Below, in pieces: positions 19,095 through 28,502 of a DNA stretch of 64,000 nt. Source of the stretch: Sinorhizobium terangae. GTDB taxonomy: Bacteria; Pseudomonadota; Alphaproteobacteria; Rhizobiales; Rhizobiaceae. The translations under genes and the position numbers were made by a program. The stretch covers positions 103,884-167,883 of the forward strand of contig NZ_WITC01000121.1 in NCBI RefSeq assembly GCF_009601505.1, read 5' to 3'. A model generated the notes under the pieces. That model was not told the origin of the DNA. It saw only the letters and a program-made list of their open reading frames with translations, and did not search any database. Numbering within the stretch: position 1 is the stretch's first letter; the number at the start of each line of letters is the position of its first letter.

Positions 19095-19520
19095 ATGGCG
19101 GCAAAGATATCTGAAAGTGGCGGCGATCTCGATGAGAACAGCGAGATCAACGTAACACCCTTCATCGACGTCATGCTCGTCCTGCTGATCATCTTCATGG
19201 TTGCTGCACCCTTGGCGACCGTCGACATGAAGGTCGATCTGCCGCAATCCGTGGCCAAGCCCGCGCCAAGAGACGACAAGCCGGTTTTCGTGACGCTGAA
19301 GGCAGACTTGACGCTGGCAATCGGCAACGAGAAAACGGCCCGCGAGAGCTTCGTTTCCGAACTCAACCGGATGACGAACGGGAACACGGAAACACGCGTG
19401 CTGCTGCGCGCGGATCGTCTGGTCGATTACGGCGAGCTGATGACGGTCATGAATCTCATTCGAGGCGCGGGCTACGGCAAGATCGCGCTTGTCGGTCTCG
19501 AGGCGGCGCCCGCGCGGTAG
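19095..19520 (+). CDS. exbD: TonB-system energising protein ExbD
   Basis: Partner of ExbB. The 141-residue protein has a short cytoplasmic N-terminus, one membrane helix containing the conserved functional Asp in INVTPFIDVMLVLLIIFMV, and a periplasmic domain ending in MNLIRGAGYGKIALVGLE. It lies 4 nt after exbB, in the same operon. Confidence 0.96.
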   Translation: MAAKISESGGDLDENSEINVTPFIDVMLVLLIIFMVAAPLATVDMKVDLPQSVAKPAPRDDKPVFVTLKADLTLAIGNEKTARESFVSELNRMTNGNTETRVLLRADRLVDYGELMTVMNLIRGAGYGKIALVGLEAAPAR

Positions 19521-19821
19521 CTGCCTGCAGCCGCTGGTTTGAAGATTTGTCGTGACGCTTTTGCGGGACTGCCTGTCTTGCAGACGACACCCGATCAGCC
19601 GGCGCGTCTTTGCCCTCTTCTGTTCTGGAAGTGATGCGGCTCTGTCGTGAGCCGTTGCCACCGTTCCCTTTTTGCTTGCCGAAATGTCGCTGTCGCTTGA
19701 AACCGGCGGTGCGGCGATTTATGAGCTTAAGCAACAGGCTGCGCTTCGGCAGCCAGATGCAAGATCGCGCGGATTTCCAGGACACCGGCGCCGCGCCTAT
19801 CCGGGACACGAGGGCAGTACC
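19521..19821 (+). other. 301-nt gap between exbD and the PIMT-like gene
   Basis: I see no gene, clear terminator or promoter. The reading frame of the downstream methyltransferase stays open through the last 150 nt, but the translated residues look random and the family N-terminus begins at 19822. Confidence 0.4.
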
Positions 19822-20481
19822 ATGAACTTCGAAGCAGCGCGCAATAAGATGGTGGACAATCAGGTCCGGACCACGGACGTGACCTCCCATTCGGTCCTGT
19901 CCGCCTTCCTTTCCGTGCCTCGCGAGGAGTTCGTGCCCGCGAAATTGAAGGAACTGGCCTACATCGATGCCGACATCGAACTCGTTGGCGGGGCCGAGCC
20001 ACGCTATCTGATGGAGCCATCGCCGCTCGCGAAGCTGTTGCAGCTCGCCGGAATTTCCAAGTCCGATGTCGTGCTTGAGATCGGCTGCGGGACGGGTTAC
20101 GCCTCGGCACTGCTATCTCTGATTGCCGGCTCTGTTGTCGCACTGGAGAGCGACGAGGGGCTCGCCGCGACGGCGACGGCAACGCTCGCGCGCCTCGGCT
20201 ATGACAACATTGCAGTGGTGACCGGCAACCTTGCCGAAGGCTACGCCGCAGAATCGCCCTATGATGTGATTTTCATTAATGGCGCGGTGGAAACGATCCC
20301 CGAGGGCCTTTTCGGGCAACTTCGCGACGGCGGGCGTCTCGTGACGGTGGAAGGATTTAGTAACGCATCTCGTGCGAAACTTTATGTGCGCGGATTCGGC
20401 AGGGTCTCGGAGCGGTCGGACTTTAACACGGCCGTTAAACCTCTTCCCGGATTTCGCCGCGAGCGTTCTTTTGTTTTCTGA
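19822..20481 (+). CDS. Protein-L-isoaspartate O-methyltransferase family protein
   Basis: Rossmann-fold SAM methyltransferase of the PIMT family; its true substrate may not be isoaspartate. The 219-residue protein starts MNFEAARNKMVDNQVRTTDV and carries the SAM motif VLEIGCGTGYASALL near residue 80. It sits before tolC, an arrangement I know from S. meliloti. A second, more canonical pcm lies at 46486 next to surE, and that copy is the better candidate for the isoaspartate repair enzyme. Confidence 0.85.
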   Translation: MNFEAARNKMVDNQVRTTDVTSHSVLSAFLSVPREEFVPAKLKELAYIDADIELVGGAEPRYLMEPSPLAKLLQLAGISKSDVVLEIGCGTGYASALLSLIAGSVVALESDEGLAATATATLARLGYDNIAVVTGNLAEGYAAESPYDVIFINGAVETIPEGLFGQLRDGGRLVTVEGFSNASRAKLYVRGFGRVSERSDFNTAVKPLPGFRRERSFVF

Positions 20482-20760
20482 GGCACCTCATATTGGTGGC
20501 GCTCAGCATAGAAGCGTTGTTACCAAAATCGCAATGTTGCCAATTGGCAACGTATCCTTTGTTTCTTTTTGAAATGGCTGCTGAGAGCGTCAGTGGACAG
20601 TTGTCGCAGGACCGAATCCGGGTTTCAAAGAGCGCAGGGGTAGTGATTTGCTCGCCAACGGGTGGCACGAGCACGTCACCACAGTCGTTGTGCAGGTCGC
20701 CAGAGCGGACTTGCTGATAATTGCGGGGCAGCACTGCTGCCTCGGTTGATCGGAGGGAAG
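20482..20760 (+). promoter_or_regulatory. tolC upstream region with a 16-bp perfect palindrome
   Basis: GTTGCCAATTGGCAAC at 20536-20551 is a perfect palindrome, 54 nt after the previous stop and about 210 nt before the tolC start. It looks like a dimeric repressor operator. About one such 16-bp palindrome is expected by chance in 64 kb, so the position is the main support. Confidence 0.35.
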
Positions 20761-22131
20761 ATGGTGTCGATTGTCCGCAAAGCAGCCTTGTGGGCGGCTG
20801 TCTCGACCAGTGTACTGATCGCGCCGCACGCGGCGCTCGCAGAGACGATCGCCGGCGCAATGGCCAAGGCCTATGCGAACAACCCAGATCTCAATGCCGC
20901 ACGTGCCGGCCTTCGCGCCACCGATGAAGGAGTTCCGATCGCCAAGTCCGGATTCCGGCCTCAGATTTCGGCCTCTGCGACGGGTACGCTAACCCGCACT
21001 GACATCGAGAAAACCGGCACGCGCGATTTTCACAGCGGGCAGATCGGTATCAGCATCACCCAGATGATTTTCGACGGGTTTCAGACACTGAACAACGTCA
21101 GAGCCGCTGAATCGAATGTCTTTTCCAGTCGTGAATCGCTGAAGGCGAATGAAATCCAGATCCTTCTTGCGGCAGCGCAGGCCTACGCCAATATCGCGCG
21201 CGACCAGCAGGTCGTTTCAATTCGCAGGCAGAACCTGGCGTTCCTGAGGGAACAGTTGAACGCCTCACAAGCTCGCCTCGAGGTAGGTGAAGGAACGCGC
21301 ACGGACGTGAGCCAGGCGGAGGCCCAACTCGCCGACGCGCAGTCCTTGCTGGTAAGCGCGATCGCTCAGTTGAAGCAGAGCGAAGCGGTCTACGTGCAGA
21401 TCGTTGGCGCGGCTCCGACAGGAATCAGGCAGCCAGCGCCGGCCAGCAAGAGCATGCCGAGATCCCTCGATCAGGCGGTGGCTACAGGCTTGCGGGAAAA
21501 TCCGCAGATTCTGGCTGCGCAGTATGCTGTCGACTCGGCAGGCTTCCAGGTGAAGTCGGCCGAAGGCACGATGCTGCCCGGTGTCGTCCTCCAGGGGGCA
21601 GTAACCCGCAACACCGGAAATGCCGGGACAGGCCTTGACGATACGACAGCGAGCGTCACCGCTCGGCTGGAAGTGCCGATCTATCAGGGCGGCGTTGAAT
21701 ACGGGCAGATTCGTCAAGCCAAGGAAGTTCTGGGCCAGCAGCGGATCCTCGTCGATTCCGCGCGTGCTTCGGTTCAGCAGACCGTCGTTTCGGCCTACGC
21801 CCAGCTTGACTCCGCGCTTGCGCGAATTACCGCAAGCCGGTCGCAGATTTCTGCCGCCAACCTGGCGCTCGAGGGCGTCATCGAGGAGCGCAAGGTCGGT
21901 CAGCGCACGACCCTCGACGTTCTCGATTCGCAGCAGGACGTTCTGGACGCGCAGGAGTCGCTCGCCGGCGCACAGCGCGATGCCGTCGTGGCGAGCTATT
22001 CGCTGCTTGCCGCCATGGGCCGGCTGACGGTCAAGACGCAGGGTCTCGCCGTTGCCGAATATCGCTCCGAAGAGCACTACGAAGCCGTCAAGGACAAGTG
22101 GTTCGGTCTGCGGACCGTCGACGGCCGCTGA
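20761..22131 (+). CDS. tolC: TolC-family outer membrane efflux protein
   Basis: Trimeric outer-membrane channel for type I secretion and drug efflux; in S. meliloti TolC is needed for secreted proteins, exopolysaccharide and stress tolerance. The 456-residue precursor has a signal peptide ending PHAALA (residue 27), two repeats of the outer-membrane efflux domain, and the mature start ETIAGAMAKAYANNPDLNAARA. ATG 20761 follows GGAGGG by 3 nt. No matching membrane-fusion protein or inner-membrane pump is nearby, so this is a general TolC. Confidence 0.95.
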   Translation: MVSIVRKAALWAAVSTSVLIAPHAALAETIAGAMAKAYANNPDLNAARAGLRATDEGVPIAKSGFRPQISASATGTLTRTDIEKTGTRDFHSGQIGISITQMIFDGFQTLNNVRAAESNVFSSRESLKANEIQILLAAAQAYANIARDQQVVSIRRQNLAFLREQLNASQARLEVGEGTRTDVSQAEAQLADAQSLLVSAIAQLKQSEAVYVQIVGAAPTGIRQPAPASKSMPRSLDQAVATGLRENPQILAAQYAVDSAGFQVKSAEGTMLPGVVLQGAVTRNTGNAGTGLDDTTASVTARLEVPIYQGGVEYGQIRQAKEVLGQQRILVDSARASVQQTVVSAYAQLDSALARITASRSQISAANLALEGVIEERKVGQRTTLDVLDSQQDVLDAQESLAGAQRDAVVASYSLLAAMGRLTVKTQGLAVAEYRSEEHYEAVKDKWFGLRTVDGR

Positions 22132-22140
22132 CCGCGAGAG

Positions 22141-22244
22141 CTAGAGCCACTGCGCGTCTTATCAGGCGCGCAAAGGACGCTGTAACGCTTTGAACCGCTG
22201 CATGATCTTATCCTTGAATCGGCACGATTTAAGGAAGCATGCAG
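22141..22244. repeat. RIME element
   Basis: Two adjacent palindromic parts: GCGCGTCTTATCAGGCGCGC with flanking GACGCTGTAA, then GCTGCATGATCTTATCC and a matching GATTTAAGGAAGCATGCAG. This is the same architecture as the copies at 48033 and 55775 but in inverted orientation. It fills the tolC-popZ gap. Confidence 0.75.
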
Positions 22245-22407
22245 TTGGCGGGGCAGACGGCATCTGCCCCGAAAAACAAATCTGTGCAAGAATCCCCGTG
22301 GTTGATTCGTGACGTTTGTTTCGTCCGCGAACTCACTTAAGGTCTGTTTGAAATCGGCACATGGAGGCATCTTAAGCCCGTCTTTGCCGCACCAAACGAG
22401 GATGGAA

Positions 22408-23208
22408 ATGGCACAGCTCAATGTCGCGCGTGAACCTTCGATGGACGAGATTCTGGCGTCCATTCGCAAGATCATCGAGAACAACGAGCCTGGGCAGATC
22501 GGATCCTCTGTCCGGCAGGAGTTCGAAGACGAAGCCGGTGACGAGATCGAACTGACAATCGACTCGGAAATCGAGGCCGTTGCGTTCCGCGCATCCGAAG
22601 AGCCTCGCCTTTCATCAAACACACCGTCATATGTGTCGCCGGCTGAAGCAACCGGCGATGCCGCAGAAACGCAGACTTCGCCGCAGCCACCGCTTTCGCT
22701 CGCCGATGTCGCGGCAAGGGTGCGAGCCGCTTCAGAACGTCACGCGGTGAACTATGCGCCAAAGGATCAGGTCGGCCCGGCCCCGATGCCTCCGGTGCAG
22801 GATAATCCGGTCGTCACCTCACGAATGGCGGCGATCTCTTCGCCGGCGGCCCCGGTGAACGCAGGCGCCAGAAAAGTGGAAGACGAGGCCGTCCGGGATG
22901 TTGCCACAGAACGGATGGTTCCCGAGCCCAGCGCGTCGTCACAGGCAACTGTTAGGGAGAAAGTGGCCGACAGCGAAGAAACGCCGCTGGGCGCTATCGT
23001 TTCGCCGGCCGTCAGCCGCCAGGTAGCGCGCTCATTCAAAGACCTTGCCCACGCAGTCGAGCAGGGCCCCAGGCGTTCCTTCGACGAGATTGCGGAAGCG
23101 ATGCTTCGGCCGATGCTGCAGGAGTGGCTGGATGACAATCTGCCCACCCTGGTCGAGCGCTTGGTGCGCGAGGAAATCGAACGCGTCGCGCGCGGCCCTC
23201 GTCGCTGA
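22408..23208 (+). CDS. popZ: Polar organizing protein PopZ (DUF2497)
   Basis: Scaffold that forms a polar microdomain and anchors the ParB-bound centromere in alphaproteobacteria. The 266-residue protein has the conserved N-terminal helix NVAREPSMDEILASIRKIIE, a long Pro/Ala/acidic disordered middle, and a C-terminal helical oligomerisation region containing FDEIAEAMLRPMLQEWLDDN. ATG 22408 has GAGGA at 5-nt spacing; ATG 22402 is too close to it. Adjacency to valS matches Caulobacter and other rhizobia. Confidence 0.93.
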   Translation: MAQLNVAREPSMDEILASIRKIIENNEPGQIGSSVRQEFEDEAGDEIELTIDSEIEAVAFRASEEPRLSSNTPSYVSPAEATGDAAETQTSPQPPLSLADVAARVRAASERHAVNYAPKDQVGPAPMPPVQDNPVVTSRMAAISSPAAPVNAGARKVEDEAVRDVATERMVPEPSASSQATVREKVADSEETPLGAIVSPAVSRQVARSFKDLAHAVEQGPRRSFDEIAEAMLRPMLQEWLDDNLPTLVERLVREEIERVARGPRR

Positions 23209-23230
23209 GGCGCACTTTTGCGGAGAGCTA

Positions 23231-23332
23231 CCGCATGATTCCTTGATCGGAATCGATTTAAGGACAAAATCATGCAGCACTTCAGAGTGCTACAGCGACC
23301 TTAGCGCGTCCATAGGACGCGACGCGCTGTAA
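23231..23332. repeat. RIME element
   Basis: GCATGATTCCTTGATCGGAA with its partner GATTTAAGGACAAAATCATGC, then CTACAGCGACC and GCGCGTCCATAGGACGCG. Both palindromic halves are present, and it fills the popZ-valS gap. Confidence 0.8.
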
Positions 23333-23440
23333 AGTCGCGAGCGTAATCGCTTGCGGCTTTTTCGCCGTTTGTGTTGACTTGGGCTGGGCCTTCCGGTTTA
23401 CAAAAACGCTGACATCAATCTCCAAAATACTGGCCGAAAA

Positions 23441-26284
23441 ATGCTTGATAAGACCTACGATTCCGCAGCCGTCGACCCGCGTATCGCCAAGAAGTGGGAC
23501 GAAGAAAACGCGTTTCGTGCAGGCGCCGGCGCAAAGCCTGGCGCTGACAGCTTCTGCATTGTGATTCCGCCACCGAACGTGACTGGCTCGTTGCATATGG
23601 GCCACGCGCTGAACAACACGCTGCAGGACATCATGGTGCGTTTCGAGCGCATGCGCGGCAAGGATGTTCTCTGGCAGCCAGGTATGGACCACGCCGGCAT
23701 CGCCACGCAGATGGTCGTCGAACGCCAACTCGCGCAGAGACAGCTGCCCGGCCGGCGCGAGATGGGACGCGAGGCCTTCGTCGAGAAGGTCTGGGAGTGG
23801 AAAGCCGAATCCGGTGGTCTGATCTTCAACCAGTTGAAGCGGCTGGGGGCATCGTGCGACTGGTCGCGCGAGCGCTTCACGATGGATGAAGGTTTGTCCG
23901 AAGCCGTCATTGAGGTTTTTGTCAGCCTGTATAGGGAAGGCCTGATCTATCGCGACAAGCGTCTCGTGAACTGGGACCCGAAGCTGCAGACGGCGATTTC
24001 GGATATCGAAGTCGAGCAGGTCGAGGTTAATGGCCATCTCTGGCACCTGCGGTATCCTCTCGAAGAGGGCGTCACCTATCGGCATCCGGTCGCATTCGAT
24101 GAAGACGGCAACGCAACGGAATGGGAGATCCGCGACTATCTCGTCGTTGCCACGACGCGTCCGGAGACGATGCTCGGCGATACCGGCGTTGCGGTCCATC
24201 CGGATGACGTCCGCTACAAGGGTATTGTCGGCAAGCACGCGATCCTGCCGATCGTCGGGCGGCGGATCCCGATCGTTGCGGATGAGTACCCGGATCCGGC
24301 GACTGGTACCGGCGCGGTCAAGATGACGCCGGCCCACGACTTCAACGATTTTGATGTCGGCAAGCGGAGAGGGCTTCGCCAGGTCAACGTCCTGACTGCG
24401 GATGGACGGATCACGATCAAGAACAACGACGACTTCCTTGAAGGACTCGATCACCCGGCCGCGCTCCACGGCGCCTGGGATGAGCTCGAAGGCAAGGATC
24501 GTTTCGAGGCACGCAGGCTGATCGTCGAGATCCTCGAAGAGGCGGGGCTCGTCGATCACATCGAACCGCATAGGCACGCCGTGCCGCATGGCGACCGCGG
24601 TGGTGTACCGATCGAGCCGCGCCTGACCGAGCAATGGTATGTCGACGCCAAGACCTTGGCCAAGCCAGCGATCGCCGCGGTCAAGGAGGGCCGGACCAGC
24701 TTCGTTCCGAAGAACTGGGAAAAGACCTATTTCGAATGGATGGAGAACATCCAGCCCTGGTGCATTTCACGCCAGCTTTGGTGGGGGCATCAGATACCCG
24801 CGTGGTACGGTCCCGACGGCCAGGTCTTCGTCGAGAAGACCGAGGAAGAGGCGCTGCATGCCGCGATCCAGCATTATCTTGCGCATGAAGGGCCGATGAA
24901 GGCCTATGTCGAAGACCTTCTCGAAAACTTCAAACCGGGAGAAATCCTGACCCGCGACGAAGACGTTCTCGACACCTGGTTCTCGTCTGCCCTCTGGCCG
25001 TTTTCGACGCTCGGCTGGCCGAACGAGACGCCGGAACTCGAAAGATATTATCAGACCGATGTTCTGGTGACGGGCTTCGACATCATCTTCTTCTGGGTCG
25101 CCCGCATGATGATGATGGGCCTTCATTTCATGAAGGACGCCGACGGCACGCCTGTCGAGCCGTTCCACACTGTTTACGTCCATGCGCTCGTTCGCGATAA
25201 GAACGGCCAGAAGATGTCGAAGTCGAAGGGCAACGTCATCGATCCTTTGGAACTGATGGACGAATATGGCGCCGACGCGCTGCGCTTCACTTTGGCGATC
25301 ATGGCGGCGCAGGGGCGTGACGTGAAGCTCGACCCGGCCCGCATTGCCGGCTACCGCAATTTCGGCACCAAGCTCTGGAACGCCACGCGTTTCGCCGAAA
25401 TGAACGGCGTGACGAACAGCGAAGGGTTCATTCCCGAAGCGACGGCGCTGACGATCAACCGCTGGATCTTGACCGAGCTTTCGCGAACGATCCGCGACGT
25501 CAGTGAAGCAATCGAGGGCTACCGCTTCAATGAGGCGGCCGGTGGTCTCTATCGTTTTGTCTGGAATCAGTTCTGCGACTGGTATCTCGAACTGCTGAAG
25601 CCGGTCTTCAACGGCGACGACCAGGAGGCCAAACGGGAGTCGCAGGCCTGCGTCGCTTACGTGCTGGACGAGATCTACAAGCTCTTGCATCCCTTCATGC
25701 CCTTCATGACGGAGGAGCTTTGGGAGAAGACTGCTGGCCCCGGACGCGAGCGTGAGACACTGCTGTGCCACACGGAATGGCCCTCCGCCTTCTACGCGGA
25801 TGACGCTGCAGCCGATGAAATCAACTGGTTGATCGATCTCGTCTCCGGCATTCGATCGGTGCGCGCCGAAATGAACGTTCCGCCGGCGGCGACGGCACCG
25901 CTGGTGATCATCGGTGCAAATGGACTGACGAGCGAGCGGCTCGACCGGCACGCCTCGGCGATAAAGCGCCTGGCAAGAGTGGAAAGCATCGAGCATGCGG
26001 CGGTGGCGCCGCGCGGCAGCGCCCAGATCGTCATCGCCGAAGCGACCGCCTGCCTTCCGCTCGGCAACCTTATCGATCTTTCAGCAGAGAAAATCCGGCT
26101 GGAGAAAGCAATCGCCAAGGTCGAGGTCGAGCGCGAGAGAATTCTCGGCAAACTCGCCAACGAGAAGTTCGTCGCCAATGCGAAGGCCGAATTGGTCGAG
26201 GCAGAGCGCGAAAGATTGATCGAGTTAGATCTGCAAAAGGATTCGCTCGGGGTCGCTCTCAGCCGCGTGTCGGAAGCGGGTTAA
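23441..26284 (+). CDS. valS: Valyl-tRNA synthetase
   Basis: Class I synthetase charging tRNA-Val. The 947-residue protein has the HIGH-type motif SLHMGHALN (residues 50-58), a CP1 editing domain (about 210-410, including TTRPETMLGDTGVAVHP), the tRNA contact region FSSALWPFSTLGWP, the KMSKS motif in NGQKMSKSKGNVIDP near residue 590, an anticodon-binding domain, and a C-terminal coiled coil rich in E/K/R. ATG 23441 starts MLDKTYDSAAVDPRIAKKW, normal for the family. A good terminator follows. Confidence 0.97.
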   Translation: MLDKTYDSAAVDPRIAKKWDEENAFRAGAGAKPGADSFCIVIPPPNVTGSLHMGHALNNTLQDIMVRFERMRGKDVLWQPGMDHAGIATQMVVERQLAQRQLPGRREMGREAFVEKVWEWKAESGGLIFNQLKRLGASCDWSRERFTMDEGLSEAVIEVFVSLYREGLIYRDKRLVNWDPKLQTAISDIEVEQVEVNGHLWHLRYPLEEGVTYRHPVAFDEDGNATEWEIRDYLVVATTRPETMLGDTGVAVHPDDVRYKGIVGKHAILPIVGRRIPIVADEYPDPATGTGAVKMTPAHDFNDFDVGKRRGLRQVNVLTADGRITIKNNDDFLEGLDHPAALHGAWDELEGKDRFEARRLIVEILEEAGLVDHIEPHRHAVPHGDRGGVPIEPRLTEQWYVDAKTLAKPAIAAVKEGRTSFVPKNWEKTYFEWMENIQPWCISRQLWWGHQIPAWYGPDGQVFVEKTEEEALHAAIQHYLAHEGPMKAYVEDLLENFKPGEILTRDEDVLDTWFSSALWPFSTLGWPNETPELERYYQTDVLVTGFDIIFFWVARMMMMGLHFMKDADGTPVEPFHTVYVHALVRDKNGQKMSKSKGNVIDPLELMDEYGADALRFTLAIMAAQGRDVKLDPARIAGYRNFGTKLWNATRFAEMNGVTNSEGFIPEATALTINRWILTELSRTIRDVSEAIEGYRFNEAAGGLYRFVWNQFCDWYLELLKPVFNGDDQEAKRESQACVAYVLDEIYKLLHPFMPFMTEELWEKTAGPGRERETLLCHTEWPSAFYADDAAADEINWLIDLVSGIRSVRAEMNVPPAATAPLVIIGANGLTSERLDRHASAIKRLARVESIEHAAVAPRGSAQIVIAEATACLPLGNLIDLSAEKIRLEKAIAKVEVERERILGKLANEKFVANAKAELVEAERERLIELDLQKDSLGVALSRVSEAG

Positions 26285-26327
26285 AGCAAAGCGAAGGCGC
26301 ACGCCTTTGCGACGAAGAACAAATTAC

Positions 26328-26357
26328 AATCCGCGGTAGAAATGCCGCGGATTTTTC
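26328..26357 (+). terminator. Rho-independent terminator after valS
   Basis: Perfect 9-bp stem AATCCGCGG (26328-26336) with CCGCGGATT (26345-26353), an 8-nt loop, then a run of five T. It lies 44 nt after the valS stop. Confidence 0.9.
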
Positions 26358-26745
26358 TATTATGTGGCCCGAAACTTCGAATCAGACGTCGATCCGACGC
26401 GATGGAACGACGCAATACACGCTTTGGTTTTATTGGCGAACTGCACAAAGATGCTTGCAGCTAAAGGGCGCAAAAAGCGAAATTGTTGTTCCCCGGTCAC
26501 ACTTCGCCGTAGAAGTGGAATATTATTTTCAACCACCTGGAACGCTTGGCGTTCGTTGGAAAAACGTTCCAGGATTCTGAATTTGTGTCTTAATCTTGAA
26601 ATTCTTACGTAAATCTTATGGCCGATCCGACGGCCACTCCCGCGAGTCCGCGGTTTGCCATTTCACGCAATCGTGAGGATACTCTCCGCGCCAAGCGCGA
26701 CATGAGATGGATTGTCGCACACGGAGAGTGCAGGGGAGGAGCTTA
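26358..26745 (+). other. 388-nt gap between the valS terminator and fadL
   Basis: It holds no gene I can support. Two short overlapping frames (26362-26580, 26364-26612) have no recognisable motif or Shine-Dalgarno and unusual codon use. An inverted repeat CCTGGAACG (26536-26544) with CGTTCCAGG (26575-26583) could fold around a 30-nt loop. The fadL promoter should lie here, but I found no clear boxes. Confidence 0.35.
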
Positions 26746-28026
26746 ATGGCTCAAGGTGGAATGAAGAAGGGCATTTTGGCGGTCGTCGCCGGAATGCTCG
26801 TGGTATCGGCTGCGCATGCTGGGGGGCTTGAGCGCAGCGGATATAATATCGATCTGCTGTTCGATCCGTCAGACTATGCCGCCGAAGCGACGGCAATGTA
26901 TGTTAATCCACAGCGTGAATTGAAGAATGTTAAGGATACGGATACGACAACGGGACTTGCGCCTGTCGGTTCTCCGGCTTTCGGCTCCGGTGGCGGTAAC
27001 CTGAATAATCGTCCAAATAGCGTCGAGGACACGGAAAGTTATTGGGCGCCCCGCATCGGCGTAAAGGCTGCTTTGGGTGACAGTATTGACTGTATGGCGG
27101 ACTACTCGCAGCCTTGGGGCGCCCACACCAATCCCGGCCAAAACTGGGCCGGCGCCAACAACAACATCGAAACGAAGGTCGAGAGCGATAACTACGCGGC
27201 AACATGCTCCTACAAATGGGACATGGGACCTGGCATAGTTCGCGTTATTGGCGGTGCCTTCTACCAAGAAGTTGGCGGCTTCAAGGAACGGCTTGTGCAG
27301 GATTTCAGCGGCGTACCGCCGATCCTGACCGGCGGCCTTTCCGGCGTTGGCAGGCTTGACCTAGACGGTGATGGTTGGGGTTGGCGGACTGGCGTCGCTT
27401 ACGAAATCCCGGAATACGCAATGCGAGCAAGCCTCGTATATAATAGCGCCGTCGATCTGGACAACCTTGCCGGCACCATTGACCTGCGGGATGTCCGTGG
27501 TCCAGCGCCAGTAAACTTTTACGGTGTATCCGGCTCGGCTTCGATGCCGGATTCGTTGGAGTTGAAGGTCCAGTCCGGCATCGCACCTGGTTGGCTGGCA
27601 TTTGGCTCGGTCAAATGGACGGACTGGAGCCAACTGCAGGTATTGGAATTCTGCCCGGCTGGCGGCGGGAGTGTTGCGCAACCGTGCACGACGCTCGACC
27701 TCCTTTATCGCGACGGCTGGACGGTCACCGGCGGTATTGGTCACAAGTTCAACGATCAGTGGAGCGGTGCAGTAAGCGTCACCTGGGATCGCGGGACGAG
27801 CCATGGATATGGCTCGCAGACCGACACTTGGACGTTCGGTACGGGGGTCTCCTATGCCCCGACACAGAACGTTGAGCTCCGCCTTGCCGGCGTCGTCGGG
27901 ATCATGACCAGCGGAAGCTCGGGACCGGTCACATTCGACGGACAGGTCATCGGCGACGACGTGAGCTACGACTTCGACAACGATTTCGTAGGAGCAATCT
28001 CAACATCGCTAAAGGTCAAGTTCTGA
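26746..28026 (+). CDS. fadL: FadL/OmpP1-family outer membrane transport protein
   Basis: Outer-membrane beta barrel for uptake of hydrophobic compounds such as long-chain fatty acids. A FadL homologue in S. meliloti has also been linked to long-chain AHL uptake. The 426-residue precursor has a signal peptide ending SAAHA (residue 25) and the mature N-terminus GGLERSGYNIDLLFDPSDYA, the plug-like start typical of rhizobial members. It ends in SLKVKF, with a C-terminal Phe as barrel signal. GGGGAGGA lies 5 nt before ATG 26746. It stands as a single transcription unit between two terminators. Confidence 0.88.
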   Translation: MAQGGMKKGILAVVAGMLVVSAAHAGGLERSGYNIDLLFDPSDYAAEATAMYVNPQRELKNVKDTDTTTGLAPVGSPAFGSGGGNLNNRPNSVEDTESYWAPRIGVKAALGDSIDCMADYSQPWGAHTNPGQNWAGANNNIETKVESDNYAATCSYKWDMGPGIVRVIGGAFYQEVGGFKERLVQDFSGVPPILTGGLSGVGRLDLDGDGWGWRTGVAYEIPEYAMRASLVYNSAVDLDNLAGTIDLRDVRGPAPVNFYGVSGSASMPDSLELKVQSGIAPGWLAFGSVKWTDWSQLQVLEFCPAGGGSVAQPCTTLDLLYRDGWTVTGGIGHKFNDQWSGAVSVTWDRGTSHGYGSQTDTWTFGTGVSYAPTQNVELRLAGVVGIMTSGSSGPVTFDGQVIGDDVSYDFDNDFVGAISTSLKVKF

Positions 28027-28048
28027 TCCCATCGACGGTGTATTTGAG

Positions 28049-28075
28049 GCCCGGTTTTCGCCGGGCTTTCCTTTT
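28049..28075 (+). terminator. Rho-independent terminator after fadL
   Basis: Stem GCCCGG (28049-28054) with CCGGGC (28061-28066), loop TTTTCG, then TTTCCTTTT. It lies 23 nt after the fadL stop. Confidence 0.8.
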
Positions 28076-28142
28076 ATCTGCGCTGGTCTCTTCGGCTGAC
28101 GGCACCATTTTATGAGCATTCATGAATGTGACGATTCAGCAA

Positions 28143-28237
28143 CACATTTGCTGCTATGGTTTGCTAGTATCGTGGCCGGTTCAACTATGTCCATTTCCCG
28201 CCACAAAATGAGAGCAGCGATGATAGCAGCAAATGTG
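28143..28237. repeat. 95-nt inverted repeat in the exoR upstream region
   Basis: CACATTTGCTGCTAT at 28143-28157 is exactly inverted at 28223-28237, with a 65-nt spacer; inside, GTGGC (28172-28176) is inverted at 28200-28204. The arms are too long for chance at this spacing. It could be a small mobile element (MITE-like), a paired regulator site, or an RNA hairpin. The remaining 28076-28502 gap contains a 12-bp palindrome CATTCATGAATG (28117-28128) and no gene I can support; the exoR promoter must lie in it. Confidence 0.6.
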
Positions 28238-28502
28238 CGATCGAGTGCCGTACCTGCGTTTTGAGGTGAATCGAGTTTGTGCGCTGTCATGACATCCCGT
28301 CGCAATTGGCATCAAACGCCTGGCCGATCCGTAATCGGCTTTGGGGGAGGAGATGCGCGGGAAAATCTAGCGACAGGTACGCATGGTTCTAGCCTTGCTG
28401 GGAAGCTGTGAGCGCTCGAATGGCAAGCGACCGTGCATGGATTGGTGTTTGCAGCGGTGGTGAGTTCGGCGTGGCCGGCTGGAACGGAAGAAATTGGTTG
28501 TG

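Noticed and set aside
26362..26612. Two overlapping small frames after the valS terminator
   Set aside because: No motif, no Shine-Dalgarno, and atypical residue composition; more likely non-coding.
28117..28128. 12-bp palindrome CATTCATGAATG in the exoR upstream gap
   Set aside because: More than ten palindromes of this length are expected by chance in the window.
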